Shown: piece by piece, positions 1 to 7,044 of the stretch
How positions within the stretch are numbered: the first letter of the stretch is position 1
Layout of the letters: the number at the start of each line of letters is the position of its first letter
NCBI GenBank assembly: GCA_045643145.1
Contig: JAZUKG010000018.1
Coordinates: forward strand, 1 to 10,757
Direction of reading: 5' to 3'
Origin: SVFI01 sp045643145
GTDB lineage: Bacteria > Bacillota > Clostridia > Lachnospirales > Lachnospiraceae
Length of the DNA stretch: 10,757 nucleotides
Translations under genes and position numbers: made by a program
Notes under the pieces: model-generated
Told to the model about the DNA's origin: nothing
Seen by the model: the letters and a program-made list of their open reading frames with translations, nothing else
Database searches by the model: none

Positions 1-3
1 ATC

Positions 4-19
4 ATACGATAATTCGTAT
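4..19 (-). other. Small inverted repeat just after the pilA stop
   Basis: ATACGA (4-9) and TCGTAT (14-19) form a perfect 6-bp inverted repeat around a 4-nt loop, 5 nt past the pilA stop codon. On the minus-strand transcript it could be part of the pilA 3' end hairpin. It is AT-rich and short, and any U-run that would make it a terminator lies beyond the window edge. Confidence 0.3.
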
Positions 20-24
20 ATTAT

Positions 25-519
25 TTATGAACCTGAAGTAGCCGGAGCTGCAGCAGCTGCTTTAATTGTATATGTAGCTGTAGGTGCTGTAGGTGCTGTT
101 TCACCATCATGTACAGTAACCCATTCTTCTCCGTTAAATACAATTGTCTTTCCGCCTTCTACATATTTAACATAAGTAACAGTAAACATATCATGTTCAT
201 ATTTTGCAGCAATTGCTTTCTCACAACCAATAACAACTTCCTCTGCATTTGGAACATCTGCAGTTGCTAAAATTTTTGATGCAACTTTACTTTCAACTTC
301 AGTCTTTGATAATGCTTTCTTGCCGGTTGCATATAAAGATGACATTTCAGCCTGCGCAGCAGTTAATACGCTTTTACCATTTAATACGTTCTGCTGATCT
401 TTTGCTCTGTCGATGTATCCCAGCAATGCAGGTACCATGATAGCTGCGAGAATTGCTAAGATAACCAATACTACGATTAATTCAACCAATGTAAAACCTT
501 TGTTCTTTTTGTTCTTCAT
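25..519 (-). CDS. pilA: Major type IV pilin PilA (prepilin, 164 aa)
   Basis: Structural subunit of the pilus fibre. Visible: a short basic leader MKNKKNKG, a class III prepilin cleavage site between Gly8 and Phe9, then FTLVELIVVLVILAILAA, with Glu13 as the conserved Glu5 of the mature protein and a hydrophobic helix at about residues 9-30 including Pro30. The helix continues amphipathically to about residue 65, followed by a small globular part. Only one cysteine (C99) is present, so there is no Gram-negative style disulfide loop. The tail from about 139 is rich in Ala, Pro and Thr (TAPTAPTA, then a run of five Ala), an unusual low-complexity end. The ATG start is supported by GGAGG 8 nt upstream. 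It is the last gene of the locus but is set apart from pilT by 209 nt with its own promoter, which fits a subunit needed in large amounts. It is called the major pilin because of this promoter and the standard leader; that role is inferred. Confidence 0.94.
   Translation of the reverse strand: MKNKKNKGFTLVELIVVLVILAILAAIMVPALLGYIDRAKDQQNVLNGKSVLTAAQAEMSSLYATGKKALSKTEVESKVASKILATADVPNAEEVVIGCEKAIAAKYEHDMFTVTYVKYVEGGKTIVFNGEEWVTVHDGETAPTAPTATYTIKAAAAAPATSGS
77..99 (-). repeat. 9-bp tandem repeat in the pilA tail
   Basis: On the plus strand the unit GCTGTAGGT occurs twice in a row (77-85, 86-94), followed by a partial third copy GCTGT (95-99). It encodes the Thr-Ala-Pro repeat in the C-terminal tail of PilA. 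The unit length is a multiple of three, so gain or loss of a copy by slippage would keep the frame. Confidence 0.7.
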
Positions 520-527
520 ATGAGTTT

Positions 528-536
528 CCTCCTTTT
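528..536 (-). promoter_or_regulatory. Ribosome binding site of pilA
   Basis: On the minus strand AAAAGGAGG sits 8 nt before the ATG of pilA. It is a near-perfect match to the anti-Shine-Dalgarno sequence, as expected for a highly expressed pilin. Confidence 0.85.
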
Positions 537-549
537 TGTGTGATAATTC

Positions 550-578
550 ATTATATCAGTTATTTTTCACTAATTCAA
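550..578 (-). promoter_or_regulatory. Sigma-A type promoter of pilA
   Basis: On the minus strand: -35 box TTGAAT (578-573), a 17-bp spacer, and -10 box TATAAT (555-550) preceded by TG one base upstream, making an extended -10 (TGATATAAT). The -10 is a perfect consensus and the -35 has four of six consensus bases. The predicted start of transcription is near 543, giving a leader of only about 24 nt that is almost filled by the ribosome binding site. There is no room for a riboswitch between this promoter and the gene. One arm of the inverted repeat at 559-611 lies inside the spacer. Confidence 0.85.
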
Positions 579-611
579 GCGACTTTTTTCGATTTTTATG
601 TGAAAAATAAC
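559..611. repeat. 12-bp perfect inverted repeat over the pilA promoter
   Basis: GTTATTTTTCAC (559-570) and its exact reverse complement GTGAAAAATAAC (600-611) are separated by 29 bp; the arm centres are 41 bp apart, about four helical turns. The first arm sits between the -35 and -10 boxes of pilA and the second about 60 bp upstream of the predicted start of transcription. The core octamer TTTTTCAC occurs a third time at 627-634. The arrangement looks like paired regulator sites; a binding protein is not identifiable from this window. Confidence 0.6.
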
Positions 612-668
612 CAAAATTTCGGCTGTTTTTTCACAAATCTACTCTTCACTTGTTTTCAAAATATATAT

Positions 669-704
669 CGGCTTCTTTCTGAAAATGTTTACAGAAAAAA
701 GCCG
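669..704 (-). terminator. Stem-loop between pilT and pilA (terminator or attenuator)
   Basis: CGGCTTCTTTCTG (669-681) and CAGAAAAAAGCCG (692-704) form a 13-bp stem around a 10-nt loop. In the minus-strand RNA the single irregular position is a U-G wobble, whereas in the plus-strand RNA it is a C-A mismatch, so the hairpin is better formed in the direction of the pil transcript. It is followed on the minus strand by AUAUAUAUUUUG, a weak U-rich run, so termination may be partial. It lies 25 nt after the pilT stop and upstream of the pilA promoter, and would separate the operon from pilA. Confidence 0.6.
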
Positions 705-723
705 AAAAAAATGTCATTTTTTT
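705..723. repeat. A/T palindrome directly before the pilT-pilA hairpin
   Basis: Seven A, then ATG/CAT halves, then seven T: the arms 705-713 and 715-723 are perfect 9-bp reverse complements around one central base. It abuts the stem-loop at 669-704. As RNA it could fold only as a weak A-U hairpin; as DNA it is a symmetric A-tract/T-tract element. Confidence 0.4.
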
Positions 724-728
724 GTTTT

Positions 729-1778
729 TTAGAATAATAACTGTTCCAGCTCTTTTCGATCGTTTGTATACTTCATTGCCGCCTGCTTGGTAATCATTCC
801 GCTTTCCATTAAACGAAGCAAATCCATATTGAGGGTATGCATTCCTACCTGTCCTCCGGCCTGCATCATAGAGCCAATCTGATGACACTTGTTTTCACGA
901 ATCAGATTCAAAATCGCATCGGTTCCGATCAGGATTTCGGTTGCCACGCATCTGCCGTTACCTTTTGCATTTGGAATCAAACACTGTGTGATAACACCAT
1001 TGAGAACTCCTGCTAGCTGTGTACGAATCTGGTTCTGAATCGATGCAGGACACGCATCTATGATACGGTCAATTGTCTGAGCTGCACCTGTTGTATGAAG
1101 AGTAGAAAGCACTAAATGGCCTGTTTCTGCTGCGGTCAAGGCTGCTGAAATGGTTTCATAGTCTCTCATTTCTCCTACCAGAATGATATCCGGGTCTTCA
1201 CGAAGCGCACTTCGAAGCGCTGCTGCAAAGGTTTCCACGTCCATTCCTACTTCTCTTTGATGTACCAAAGCCATCTTTTTATCATATACATATTCAATCG
1301 GGTCCTCGATGGTAATAATATGATCTTCTCTGGTGGAATTTACAGTATCAATCATAGAAGCTAATGTCGTTGATTTACCGGAACCGGTTGGTCCTGTTAC
1401 GAGAATCAGTCCTCGAGGTCTGGCTGCCAGGTCTTTTAATACCGGTGGCAGTCCCAATGCCGAAAGCGGCGGAATATTGGTATTTAACAATCGAATCGTT
1501 GCTGCTATTTTCCCCTGCTGAGAAAAAACATTCACACGCTGTCTGTTTTTGTCAGAAGAAGCAATTGCAAAGTCTACATCGATTCCTTTCTTTAATAATT
1601 CTTTTTGCTGATCATTTAACACACTCATAATCAGCTCTCTGGTTTCTGCATCCGATAACATAGCCGGGATTTCCTGTAATCTTCCGTTGATACGGAACAT
1701 CAAAGGTTTACCCTCTGTGATATGGATATCAGAACATCCTTGAGATCTTGCCTGTAAAATCAGCTGATCCATCTGCAT
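729..1778 (-). CDS. pilT: PilT, pilus retraction ATPase (349 aa)
   Basis: Hexameric cytoplasmic ATPase of the PilT/GspE superfamily that powers pilus disassembly and retraction, as in twitching. Visible: N-terminal PAS-like part starting with the typical SDIHITEGKP (about 16-25); Walker A GPTGSGKST (129-137); Asp box around TIEDPIEY (about 156-163); Walker B with DPDIILVGEMRD (195-206); His box STLHTTGAAQTIDRI (about 225-239). The PilT-specific C-terminal signature is present as AILNLIRE (288-295; usual form AIRNLIRE), followed by the MQAGGQVGMHTLNMDL stretch. The length matches the family (about 345 aa). The ATG is 8 nt after AAGGAGG (1787-1793). It lies 51 nt downstream of pilB and is followed by a stem-loop. 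Its presence means the pilus is probably retractable. No PilU paralogue is seen here. Confidence 0.97.
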   Translation of the reverse strand: MQMDQLILQARSQGCSDIHITEGKPLMFRINGRLQEIPAMLSDAETRELIMSVLNDQQKELLKKGIDVDFAIASSDKNRQRVNVFSQQGKIAATIRLLNTNIPPLSALGLPPVLKDLAARPRGLILVTGPTGSGKSTTLASMIDTVNSTREDHIITIEDPIEYVYDKKMALVHQREVGMDVETFAAALRSALREDPDIILVGEMRDYETISAALTAAETGHLVLSTLHTTGAAQTIDRIIDACPASIQNQIRTQLAGVLNGVITQCLIPNAKGNGRCVATEILIGTDAILNLIRENKCHQIGSMMQAGGQVGMHTLNMDLLRLMESGMITKQAAMKYTNDRKELEQLLF

Positions 1779-1829
1779 AATCGTATCCTCCTTGATAATT
1801 TTGTTTGCAGCGCAAGTTTCGCTTTTATA

Positions 1830-3512
1830 TTAATCGTAGTATGAAACCTTTACGAGCTCATCAACAGTAGTAATTCCCTCTTCTACCAATTCTAATGCGC
1901 TCTGTTTTAAGGTACTCATTCCTAACGAATTAATCGCATAAGATTTGATTTCTTCCACGGTTGCACCTTCTGTAATCATGGCTCTTACCTGTTTATCCAA
2001 AGGTAAAATTTCGTGGATGGATATACGTCCTTTATATCCTGTGTTGTTACATTGTTTACATCCTTTTGCATGCATAACTCTCGGATAGAATCTGCCTGCC
2101 AGTACGGTTTCATCCGGTGTCATCTCACCCCATTCACCGCAGTTGGTACATACCTTACGCACCAATCTCTGTGCGATGATTCCGACCAGGGAGCTGGCTA
2201 TCATGTATGGTTCTACGCCCATATCTGCCAATCTGACTACTGATGAAGCAGCATCATTGGTATGAAGTGTAGATAATACGAGATGTCCGGTGATAGCAGC
2301 TCGAACCGAAATCGATGCGGTTTCATTGTCTCGAGTTTCACCTACCATGATAATATCCGGGTCCTGTCTCAAAAGAGCACGCAGACCGACTTCAAAGGTA
2401 AGTCCTGCTGTATTGTTTACCTGCATCTGATTTAATTTACCGACATTTTTTTCCACCGGGTCTTCAATAGTAGAAATGTTTACACTTCTTTTTGAAAGCT
2501 CCTCCAAAATCATATAAAGAGTCGTTGACTTACCGGATCCGGTAGGTCCTGTCAAATAAATGATTCCGTTTGGAGACTGGAGCATTTTCTTTACGATTTC
2601 ATAATTCTTTTCAGTCATACCAAAAGTTCCGGCATGGTTAATGCTGGAGGTGGTTGCCAAAAGACGCAGTACTGCCTTTTCGCCAAATACAGTCGGAATT
2701 ACAGAAACACGGACATTGAGGTTGACACCTTCAATATTAATTCTAAAGTGTCCGTCCTGTGGAATTCGACGCTCTGCGATATCCAAATCACCTAAAATCT
2801 TGATTCTGGCAATGAGCGGATTATGAATATTTTTAGGAAGTGTCATGAAGTCAACGATAACACCGTCTAATCTCATTCTGACACTGGTCTGTGTTTCAAA
2901 TGGTTCAATATGAATATCGGATACACCCGAATTATAAGCACGAATCAAAATACTGTTAAACAGGTTGATAATCGGTGTATCATCATCGCCATCTTCCATG
3001 CTGATTTCTACTGCTTCTACGATACTTGCTGTATTTGCAGCAGCCTTCTTTGCCGCATTTCTGGCAGCAATTTCAGAATAATGATACTGAATGGCATTTA
3101 CTAACGGAACTTCCTCGCAAAGTCCGATTTGTAAGTCCATACCGGTTACCTGACGGATATCTTCAATTCCATAGAAGTTAAGCGGATCGTTTACCAAAAG
3201 GAAAAGAGCTCCCTCAACCATCTTGTATGCCATCATGCAATATTTTTCAGCGAGTACCTGCGGAATCAATTCTACCGCCTTGGTATCAACCACTACATCA
3301 GAGATATCGATTACATCATATCCCATTCTCTGACCGAGTGCTTCCAGCATCTGATGCTCTGTGATTTTACGAAGTTCAATCAGTGCACCACCGATTCGAA
3401 GGTCCTTGCCTTCTTTATAGGCCATTGCCTCCTGCAGGTCATCCTCTGTAATATATCCCAGTTCCTTTAATACATCTCCGATACGAATATTCTGATTTCT
3501 TCTAACTTCCAT
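1830..3512 (-). CDS. pilB: PilB, pilus extension ATPase with MshEN-like N domain (560 aa)
   Basis: Hexameric cytoplasmic ATPase that drives pilin polymerisation. Residues about 9-70 carry two MshEN-like motifs, starting RIGDVLKELG (10) and RIGGALIELR (39), each about 24 residues; MshEN domains of the GspE/PilB family can bind cyclic di-GMP. An Ala-rich linker (about 149-165) leads to the N2 domain with SDIHIEPFET (198-207). Then come Walker A GPTGSGKST (322-330), Asp box STIEDPVE (347-354), Walker B DPDIIMVGETRD (384-395) and His box STLHTNDAASSVVRL (414-428). A four-cysteine zinc site, CTNC (455-458) and CKQC (485-488), separates PilB from PilT. The length is typical. The start lies 32 nt after the PilO-like gene; its ribosome site is a poor GGGGG, 6 nt from the ATG. 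Neighbours are the pilus scaffold genes and pilT. Confidence 0.97.
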   Translation of the reverse strand: MEVRRNQNIRIGDVLKELGYITEDDLQEAMAYKEGKDLRIGGALIELRKITEHQMLEALGQRMGYDVIDISDVVVDTKAVELIPQVLAEKYCMMAYKMVEGALFLLVNDPLNFYGIEDIRQVTGMDLQIGLCEEVPLVNAIQYHYSEIAARNAAKKAAANTASIVEAVEISMEDGDDDTPIINLFNSILIRAYNSGVSDIHIEPFETQTSVRMRLDGVIVDFMTLPKNIHNPLIARIKILGDLDIAERRIPQDGHFRINIEGVNLNVRVSVIPTVFGEKAVLRLLATTSSINHAGTFGMTEKNYEIVKKMLQSPNGIIYLTGPTGSGKSTTLYMILEELSKRSVNISTIEDPVEKNVGKLNQMQVNNTAGLTFEVGLRALLRQDPDIIMVGETRDNETASISVRAAITGHLVLSTLHTNDAASSVVRLADMGVEPYMIASSLVGIIAQRLVRKVCTNCGEWGEMTPDETVLAGRFYPRVMHAKGCKQCNNTGYKGRISIHEILPLDKQVRAMITEGATVEEIKSYAINSLGMSTLKQSALELVEEGITTVDELVKVSYYD

Positions 3513-3544
3513 GTTATACCCCCAATATGGTTTCGTTCGTTCTT

Positions 3545-4306
3545 TTATTCTTCAGACAAATCCTCAACACTCGTTGATTTTGTGTCTTCTGCTTTTTCCT
3601 GACACATATAGATTTCCAAATCAATATTTAAAATACGATCTGTTTCTACTGAATATTCACCGTTGTCTGAATAGTCCATGCGACGACTTTCAGACCAGCT
3701 GTATCCGCTGACTAAAAGTTTCTTTTTACTATGAGACAAATCATCAATCAACTTTTTAAGCTGGATTTCATCACCGCCCAGTCTCATAGAAACATTGGCA
3801 ATGGAGATACCTGTCAAAGCCTCTTCTCTGAGTTCTTCATCGATATCAAAATCACCCGAATCCTCACTGCTGCTATCTGATGATGTATCCTCGGAACTTT
3901 CCATTTCATATTCATCTTCGTCGATCTCTGCATAGATATATGGACTGGTCTCCACCGTTTCTTTATTAATTTTAATATCCAAGGAATATGCATAGAGCTG
4001 ATAATCAAGAGCCATGGAAGTAAAGTATTTATCGATTTCGTCACTGGACATTACATCATAGAAAATCTCCTTGGACTTAACTATATCTTCTTCCAGTCTT
4101 TTATTATCTGTTTCCATAATAGGAAGCTGAAAAACCTTCATTTCATTTACATACTGTTTTTCCTCTTCCTGCTCGATTTTTTCATTCGCATCCTTAATTT
4201 TCATTAAAGAAGGTCTGATGCCCCAATATCCAAAGCATACTACTATTACAAATATAGAAAGAAAAATCAAGAGCTTCCTATCTTTTTCTGAAATATCTAA
4301 TTTCAT
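3545..4306 (-). CDS. pilO: PilO-like inner-membrane scaffold protein (253 aa)
   Basis: Probable PilO, which pairs with the PilN part of the neighbouring fusion to form the inner-membrane alignment complex. Assignment rests mainly on architecture and position (directly after pilMN, before pilB), not on strong motifs. Visible: a short cytoplasmic tail; one membrane helix at about 11-29; a charged coiled-coil stretch (about 34-82, with EKIEQEEEK); and an alpha/beta C-terminal part (about 86-125 and 165-235) compatible with the ferredoxin-like fold of PilO. An unusual insertion at about 127-163 is almost entirely Asp, Glu and Ser, and the last 20 residues are also acidic. The ATG is preceded by AAAGGAG, 9 nt away. 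It lies 37 nt after pilMN. The fold is inferred, not shown. Confidence 0.7.
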   Translation of the reverse strand: MKLDISEKDRKLLIFLSIFVIVVCFGYWGIRPSLMKIKDANEKIEQEEEKQYVNEMKVFQLPIMETDNKRLEEDIVKSKEIFYDVMSSDEIDKYFTSMALDYQLYAYSLDIKINKETVETSPYIYAEIDEDEYEMESSEDTSSDSSSEDSGDFDIDEELREEALTGISIANVSMRLGGDEIQLKKLIDDLSHSKKKLLVSGYSWSESRRMDYSDNGEYSVETDRILNIDLEIYMCQEKAEDTKSTSVEDLSEE

Positions 4307-4343
4307 TCTTTGGTTCTCCTTTGCCTCTATGGTTGTGCCAGGC

Positions 4344-5795
4344 TTATCTTCCTGCGCTTTCAGCTAAAACACATTTTACGTGAATATCCCATTTCTGAGT
4401 GGTATCAGAAAAAGCATATCCGGTGTAATCAATACTGGTAAAAATGTCTTTTTTATAAAGCTTTTTAATAAACAGATTGATATCTTCTACATTATCCGCT
4501 TCTGCTTTAAAAGCAATGTATCCTTCTTTTGCCGCAAAGGAATCAAAGGTGACATCTGCATATGGCGTAGCACAGTTTTTAATCTCGTCACAGATATAGG
4601 TATCACCAAGCGGATAAGTATATACATCGTCAATAATCTTCTTTACAGATTCCTCCTGAAGAATCAAGAATCTATTACGATCTACCAGCGCATCATATCT
4701 GGCAACCTCCATCATAACCTGAGGACTGTTATTATAATCCTGAAGCGAAGTCAGCTGTCTTTCCTTTTGAATTCTGGCTACCATCGAAGCAACAGTCAAT
4801 ACCAGCATAAGAGCAAAACATGCAGCAATATAAATCGGTGCATTGGATTTTGTCTTCTTGTCATCCTGCGCTTTTTTACCTATCTGGGTTAAATAATTTT
4901 GATACTTACCGTTAATAAACAAGCCACAAACAGCGTGATTAAACTGTCCACTGTCTGTATATTTACCGGAAACAACCTTGTGATCATAGATGTATGATTT
5001 TACTGATACATCAATACCCATATCAAAAATAGCATTTTGATACATATTCATATCAGAAGATCCGACACCGGCTAAAAGCACGCATTCGAGTGTCTCTTCC
5101 ATTTTATTTGCCTGCATGAACTGGATAATCTGGCTGATAGATTTTGCTACATCGTGTGCATAGCCTTCTGATCCGAGTTCCTGGAAACATCTGACACTGT
5201 TATAGTAATGGAATTTACCACCCGCCCACAAAATCGTAATCAGTGTCATCTTGTCACAAATCTGCAAGACAAAGGTCTTATACTGTCTGGCACAAGTTGT
5301 TGCAACCAGGTTAATCAGTCCGCTTTCACCGGAATAGATTCCCTTTAAGGTCACTCCGATTTCTTTAAATACTTCTATATAATCATTCAAAAACTCTGCT
5401 GAAATCGCTTCTGAATAGATATGCTGCATCTTTTTATCTTCATGGAAAAGTTTGATATATCCATAGAGGAATTCCTCTTCTCTTTCCATGTCCTTGTATT
5501 CTCTGGTAATGTATCCCAAAGTTTTTTTATCATTGAGCTTTGGCATATCAATGTTCTTACCAATAAACTTGTTACTGTTAATAACCAGATGAACATCTTT
5601 AGTCGACAAGCCCTTGGCAGCCCAAAACTGTTTCATAAAAGACACAAAGGATTCAGAATCCATGAGCATTCCGTTGATCATGCATCCCTGTGGTAAATCC
5701 TCGACATAATATTCTTTTACACTGATTTTCTTCTCTCCTCTGGTGCCGTCTACGACCTGCATCTGAGAGTTTGATAAATATACAATAATACTCAT
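4344..5795 (-). CDS. pilMN: PilM-PilN fusion, T4P alignment complex (483 aa)
   Basis: One reading frame joins two proteins that are separate in Gram-negative T4P systems. Residues 1 to about 300 are a PilM-like, actin-fold cytoplasmic domain, with the adenosine-motif equivalent LLAGVGSS at about 240-247. A linker at 300-319 (NYLTQIGKK, perhaps a remnant of the PilN tail that PilM normally grips) leads to a single membrane helix (about 320-341). The extracytoplasmic part is PilN-like: a coiled coil (342-392) then a small alpha/beta domain (393-480). No stop or frameshift lies between the halves. The first phosphate motif reads IVYLSNSQMQVVDG instead of the usual Asp/Gly-rich form, and the second (VLQICDKMTLITIL) also lacks the DxG pattern, so ATP binding is doubtful. 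Fused pilMN is known from clostridial T4P clusters such as that of Clostridioides difficile. The gene is 30 nt after pilC and followed by the PilO-like gene. Confidence 0.87.
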   Translation of the reverse strand: MSIIVYLSNSQMQVVDGTRGEKKISVKEYYVEDLPQGCMINGMLMDSESFVSFMKQFWAAKGLSTKDVHLVINSNKFIGKNIDMPKLNDKKTLGYITREYKDMEREEEFLYGYIKLFHEDKKMQHIYSEAISAEFLNDYIEVFKEIGVTLKGIYSGESGLINLVATTCARQYKTFVLQICDKMTLITILWAGGKFHYYNSVRCFQELGSEGYAHDVAKSISQIIQFMQANKMEETLECVLLAGVGSSDMNMYQNAIFDMGIDVSVKSYIYDHKVVSGKYTDSGQFNHAVCGLFINGKYQNYLTQIGKKAQDDKKTKSNAPIYIAACFALMLVLTVASMVARIQKERQLTSLQDYNNSPQVMMEVARYDALVDRNRFLILQEESVKKIIDDVYTYPLGDTYICDEIKNCATPYADVTFDSFAAKEGYIAFKAEADNVEDINLFIKKLYKKDIFTSIDYTGYAFSDTTQKWDIHVKCVLAESAGR

Positions 5796-5825
5796 ACCGT
5801 TCCCCTTTCGAAGGAAGTATTGATA

Positions 5826-7025
5826 TTAACCCATATCTGAAATCGTCTGATATGATCCAAAAATAGGTGTAATAACTGCGATAATAATAAATCCGACTAC
5901 CAGAGCCATCACAACAATCATAGCCGGTTCCAGGAAGGAAACCATTCGATTTAATGCCATCTCCGAATCGTATTCCATCTGCGTTGCAGTTGAAGATAAC
6001 ATAGTATCCAAAGCACCGGTTTCTTCTCCGACCAAAATAGAAGAAGAAAGTTTCTTTGTAAATCCATCTACACTATCTACTGCATCACTTAAGTTTCCAC
6101 CGGATCTGATATCTGCGATCAGTTTATCAAACTGATTTTCAATATATGTATTTCCGATGGTATTTTTCGCTATCTGCAAACAGGAAACAATCGGAATACC
6201 TGCAGAATAAAGACTGGATAAGGTTCTGGCAAATCTGGCAGTATAAATAACCTTTCTCAGTTTTCCGATAACCGGTAAATGAATTTCCATACGGTCAATT
6301 AACAGCTTTACCTGTCCGATTCCCAAAAGGACCTTGAAAAACATAAAAATAAGGACACCTGCAAAGATTAATACATACCATTTGGTAGCAACAAAATTAC
6401 TAATACCAAGCAGGATTGAGGTTGCCAGCGGAAGCTCATCCATCTGTGCGAAAAGGCCCTCAAACTGAGGTATAACAAATCCCATAATAACTGCCACTAC
6501 GACTACAATCATGACACACAAAATCTTTGGATAGGTCATCGCTGATTTAACCTTCTGAGATAATCTGTATTCCTTGTCATAGTAACTGGCCATTTGAAGT
6601 GCTATCTGATCCATGTTACCACTGGTTTCCGCACTTTTTATCATGTTCACAAAAAGCGGTGGAAAAGCATCTCCCTGCTCAAGCAGTGCATCTGACAGGG
6701 ACATACCGGACCTGACCAGTCTCTGAATATCTTTATAAATTTCTCTTTGTTTTGGCTTGATAGATTCATCTTCGGAAACAATTTTCAGTGCTCTCATCAA
6801 AGAAACACCGGCGCCAATCAATTCGCCTAAATTTCTGGCAAATTCACTGATCGCATCAGACTTAATTCGTTTGATGTTTTTTACCTTTACTTCTTCTTTA
6901 TAATCCACCAAAAATTTATTTTCATTTTTCAGTCGTTCATGCAAATCCTGTGCGTCATTTGCCTGGATTTTACCACTGACGTTTTTTCCGTTTTCATCTT
7001 TTGCCTGGTACTTATAGGTTTTCAA
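5826..7025 (-). CDS. pilC: PilC, T4P inner-membrane platform protein (399 aa)
   Basis: Polytopic membrane protein of the GspF/PilC family on which the ATPases act. Visible: N-terminal KTYKYQAKDENGK, typical of the family; two repeated T2SF domains (about 58-182 and 260-385), each with the characteristic Gly-rich turn (AETSGNMDQ at 132-140 and GEETGALDTML at 333-343); three membrane helices at about 168-190, 214-236 and 367-388. The length matches the family. The start codon is TTG, not ATG: GGAGGG (7033-7038) lies 7 nt upstream and the conserved N-terminus begins right there. It lies 19 nt after the prepilin peptidase gene and 30 nt before pilMN. Confidence 0.96.
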   Translation of the reverse strand: MKTYKYQAKDENGKNVSGKIQANDAQDLHERLKNENKFLVDYKEEVKVKNIKRIKSDAISEFARNLGELIGAGVSLMRALKIVSEDESIKPKQREIYKDIQRLVRSGMSLSDALLEQGDAFPPLFVNMIKSAETSGNMDQIALQMASYYDKEYRLSQKVKSAMTYPKILCVMIVVVVAVIMGFVIPQFEGLFAQMDELPLATSILLGISNFVATKWYVLIFAGVLIFMFFKVLLGIGQVKLLIDRMEIHLPVIGKLRKVIYTARFARTLSSLYSAGIPIVSCLQIAKNTIGNTYIENQFDKLIADIRSGGNLSDAVDSVDGFTKKLSSSILVGEETGALDTMLSSTATQMEYDSEMALNRMVSFLEPAMIVVMALVVGFIIIAVITPIFGSYQTISDMG

Positions 7026-7032
7026 ATATTAA

Positions 7033-7038
7033 CCCTCC
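7033..7038 (-). promoter_or_regulatory. Ribosome binding site that fixes the TTG start of pilC
   Basis: GGAGGG on the minus strand, 7 nt upstream of the TTG at 7025-7023. It lies in the 19-nt gap after the peptidase gene and supports TTG as the true start of pilC. Confidence 0.8.
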
Positions 7039-7044
7039 GTAATT

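Noticed and set aside
541..660. Spo0A or other named regulator box in the pilA promoter region
   Set aside because: I looked for TGTCGAA-type sites; TCGAAAAAA near 585 does not match well enough to claim one.
520..728. Cyclic di-GMP riboswitch upstream of pilA, as known in C. difficile
   Set aside because: The promoter is so close to the gene that the predicted leader is about 24 nt. The stem-loop at 669-704 lies upstream of the promoter and has no riboswitch-like multi-helix layout.
1201..1222. Direct repeat CGAAGCGC in pilT
   Set aside because: It lies in conserved coding sequence (the Arg-Ser-Ala-Leu-Arg motif before Walker B) and is explained by the protein.
1779..1829. Possible hairpin or promoter between pilB and pilT
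   Set aside because: Only 3 to 4 bp stems and no -10/-35 pair; the gap holds a normal ribosome site and looks like an ordinary intra-operon spacer.
4380..4892. Plus-strand open frame of 170 codons
   Set aside because: It is fully inside pilMN on the opposite strand, has no ribosome site, and its composition is that of a reverse-strand shadow. The same holds for all other plus-strand frames in the window.
5796..5825. Small hairpin CCTT/AAGG over the ribosome site of pilMN
   Set aside because: The stem is 4 bp with a 3-nt loop, too weak to claim as regulation.
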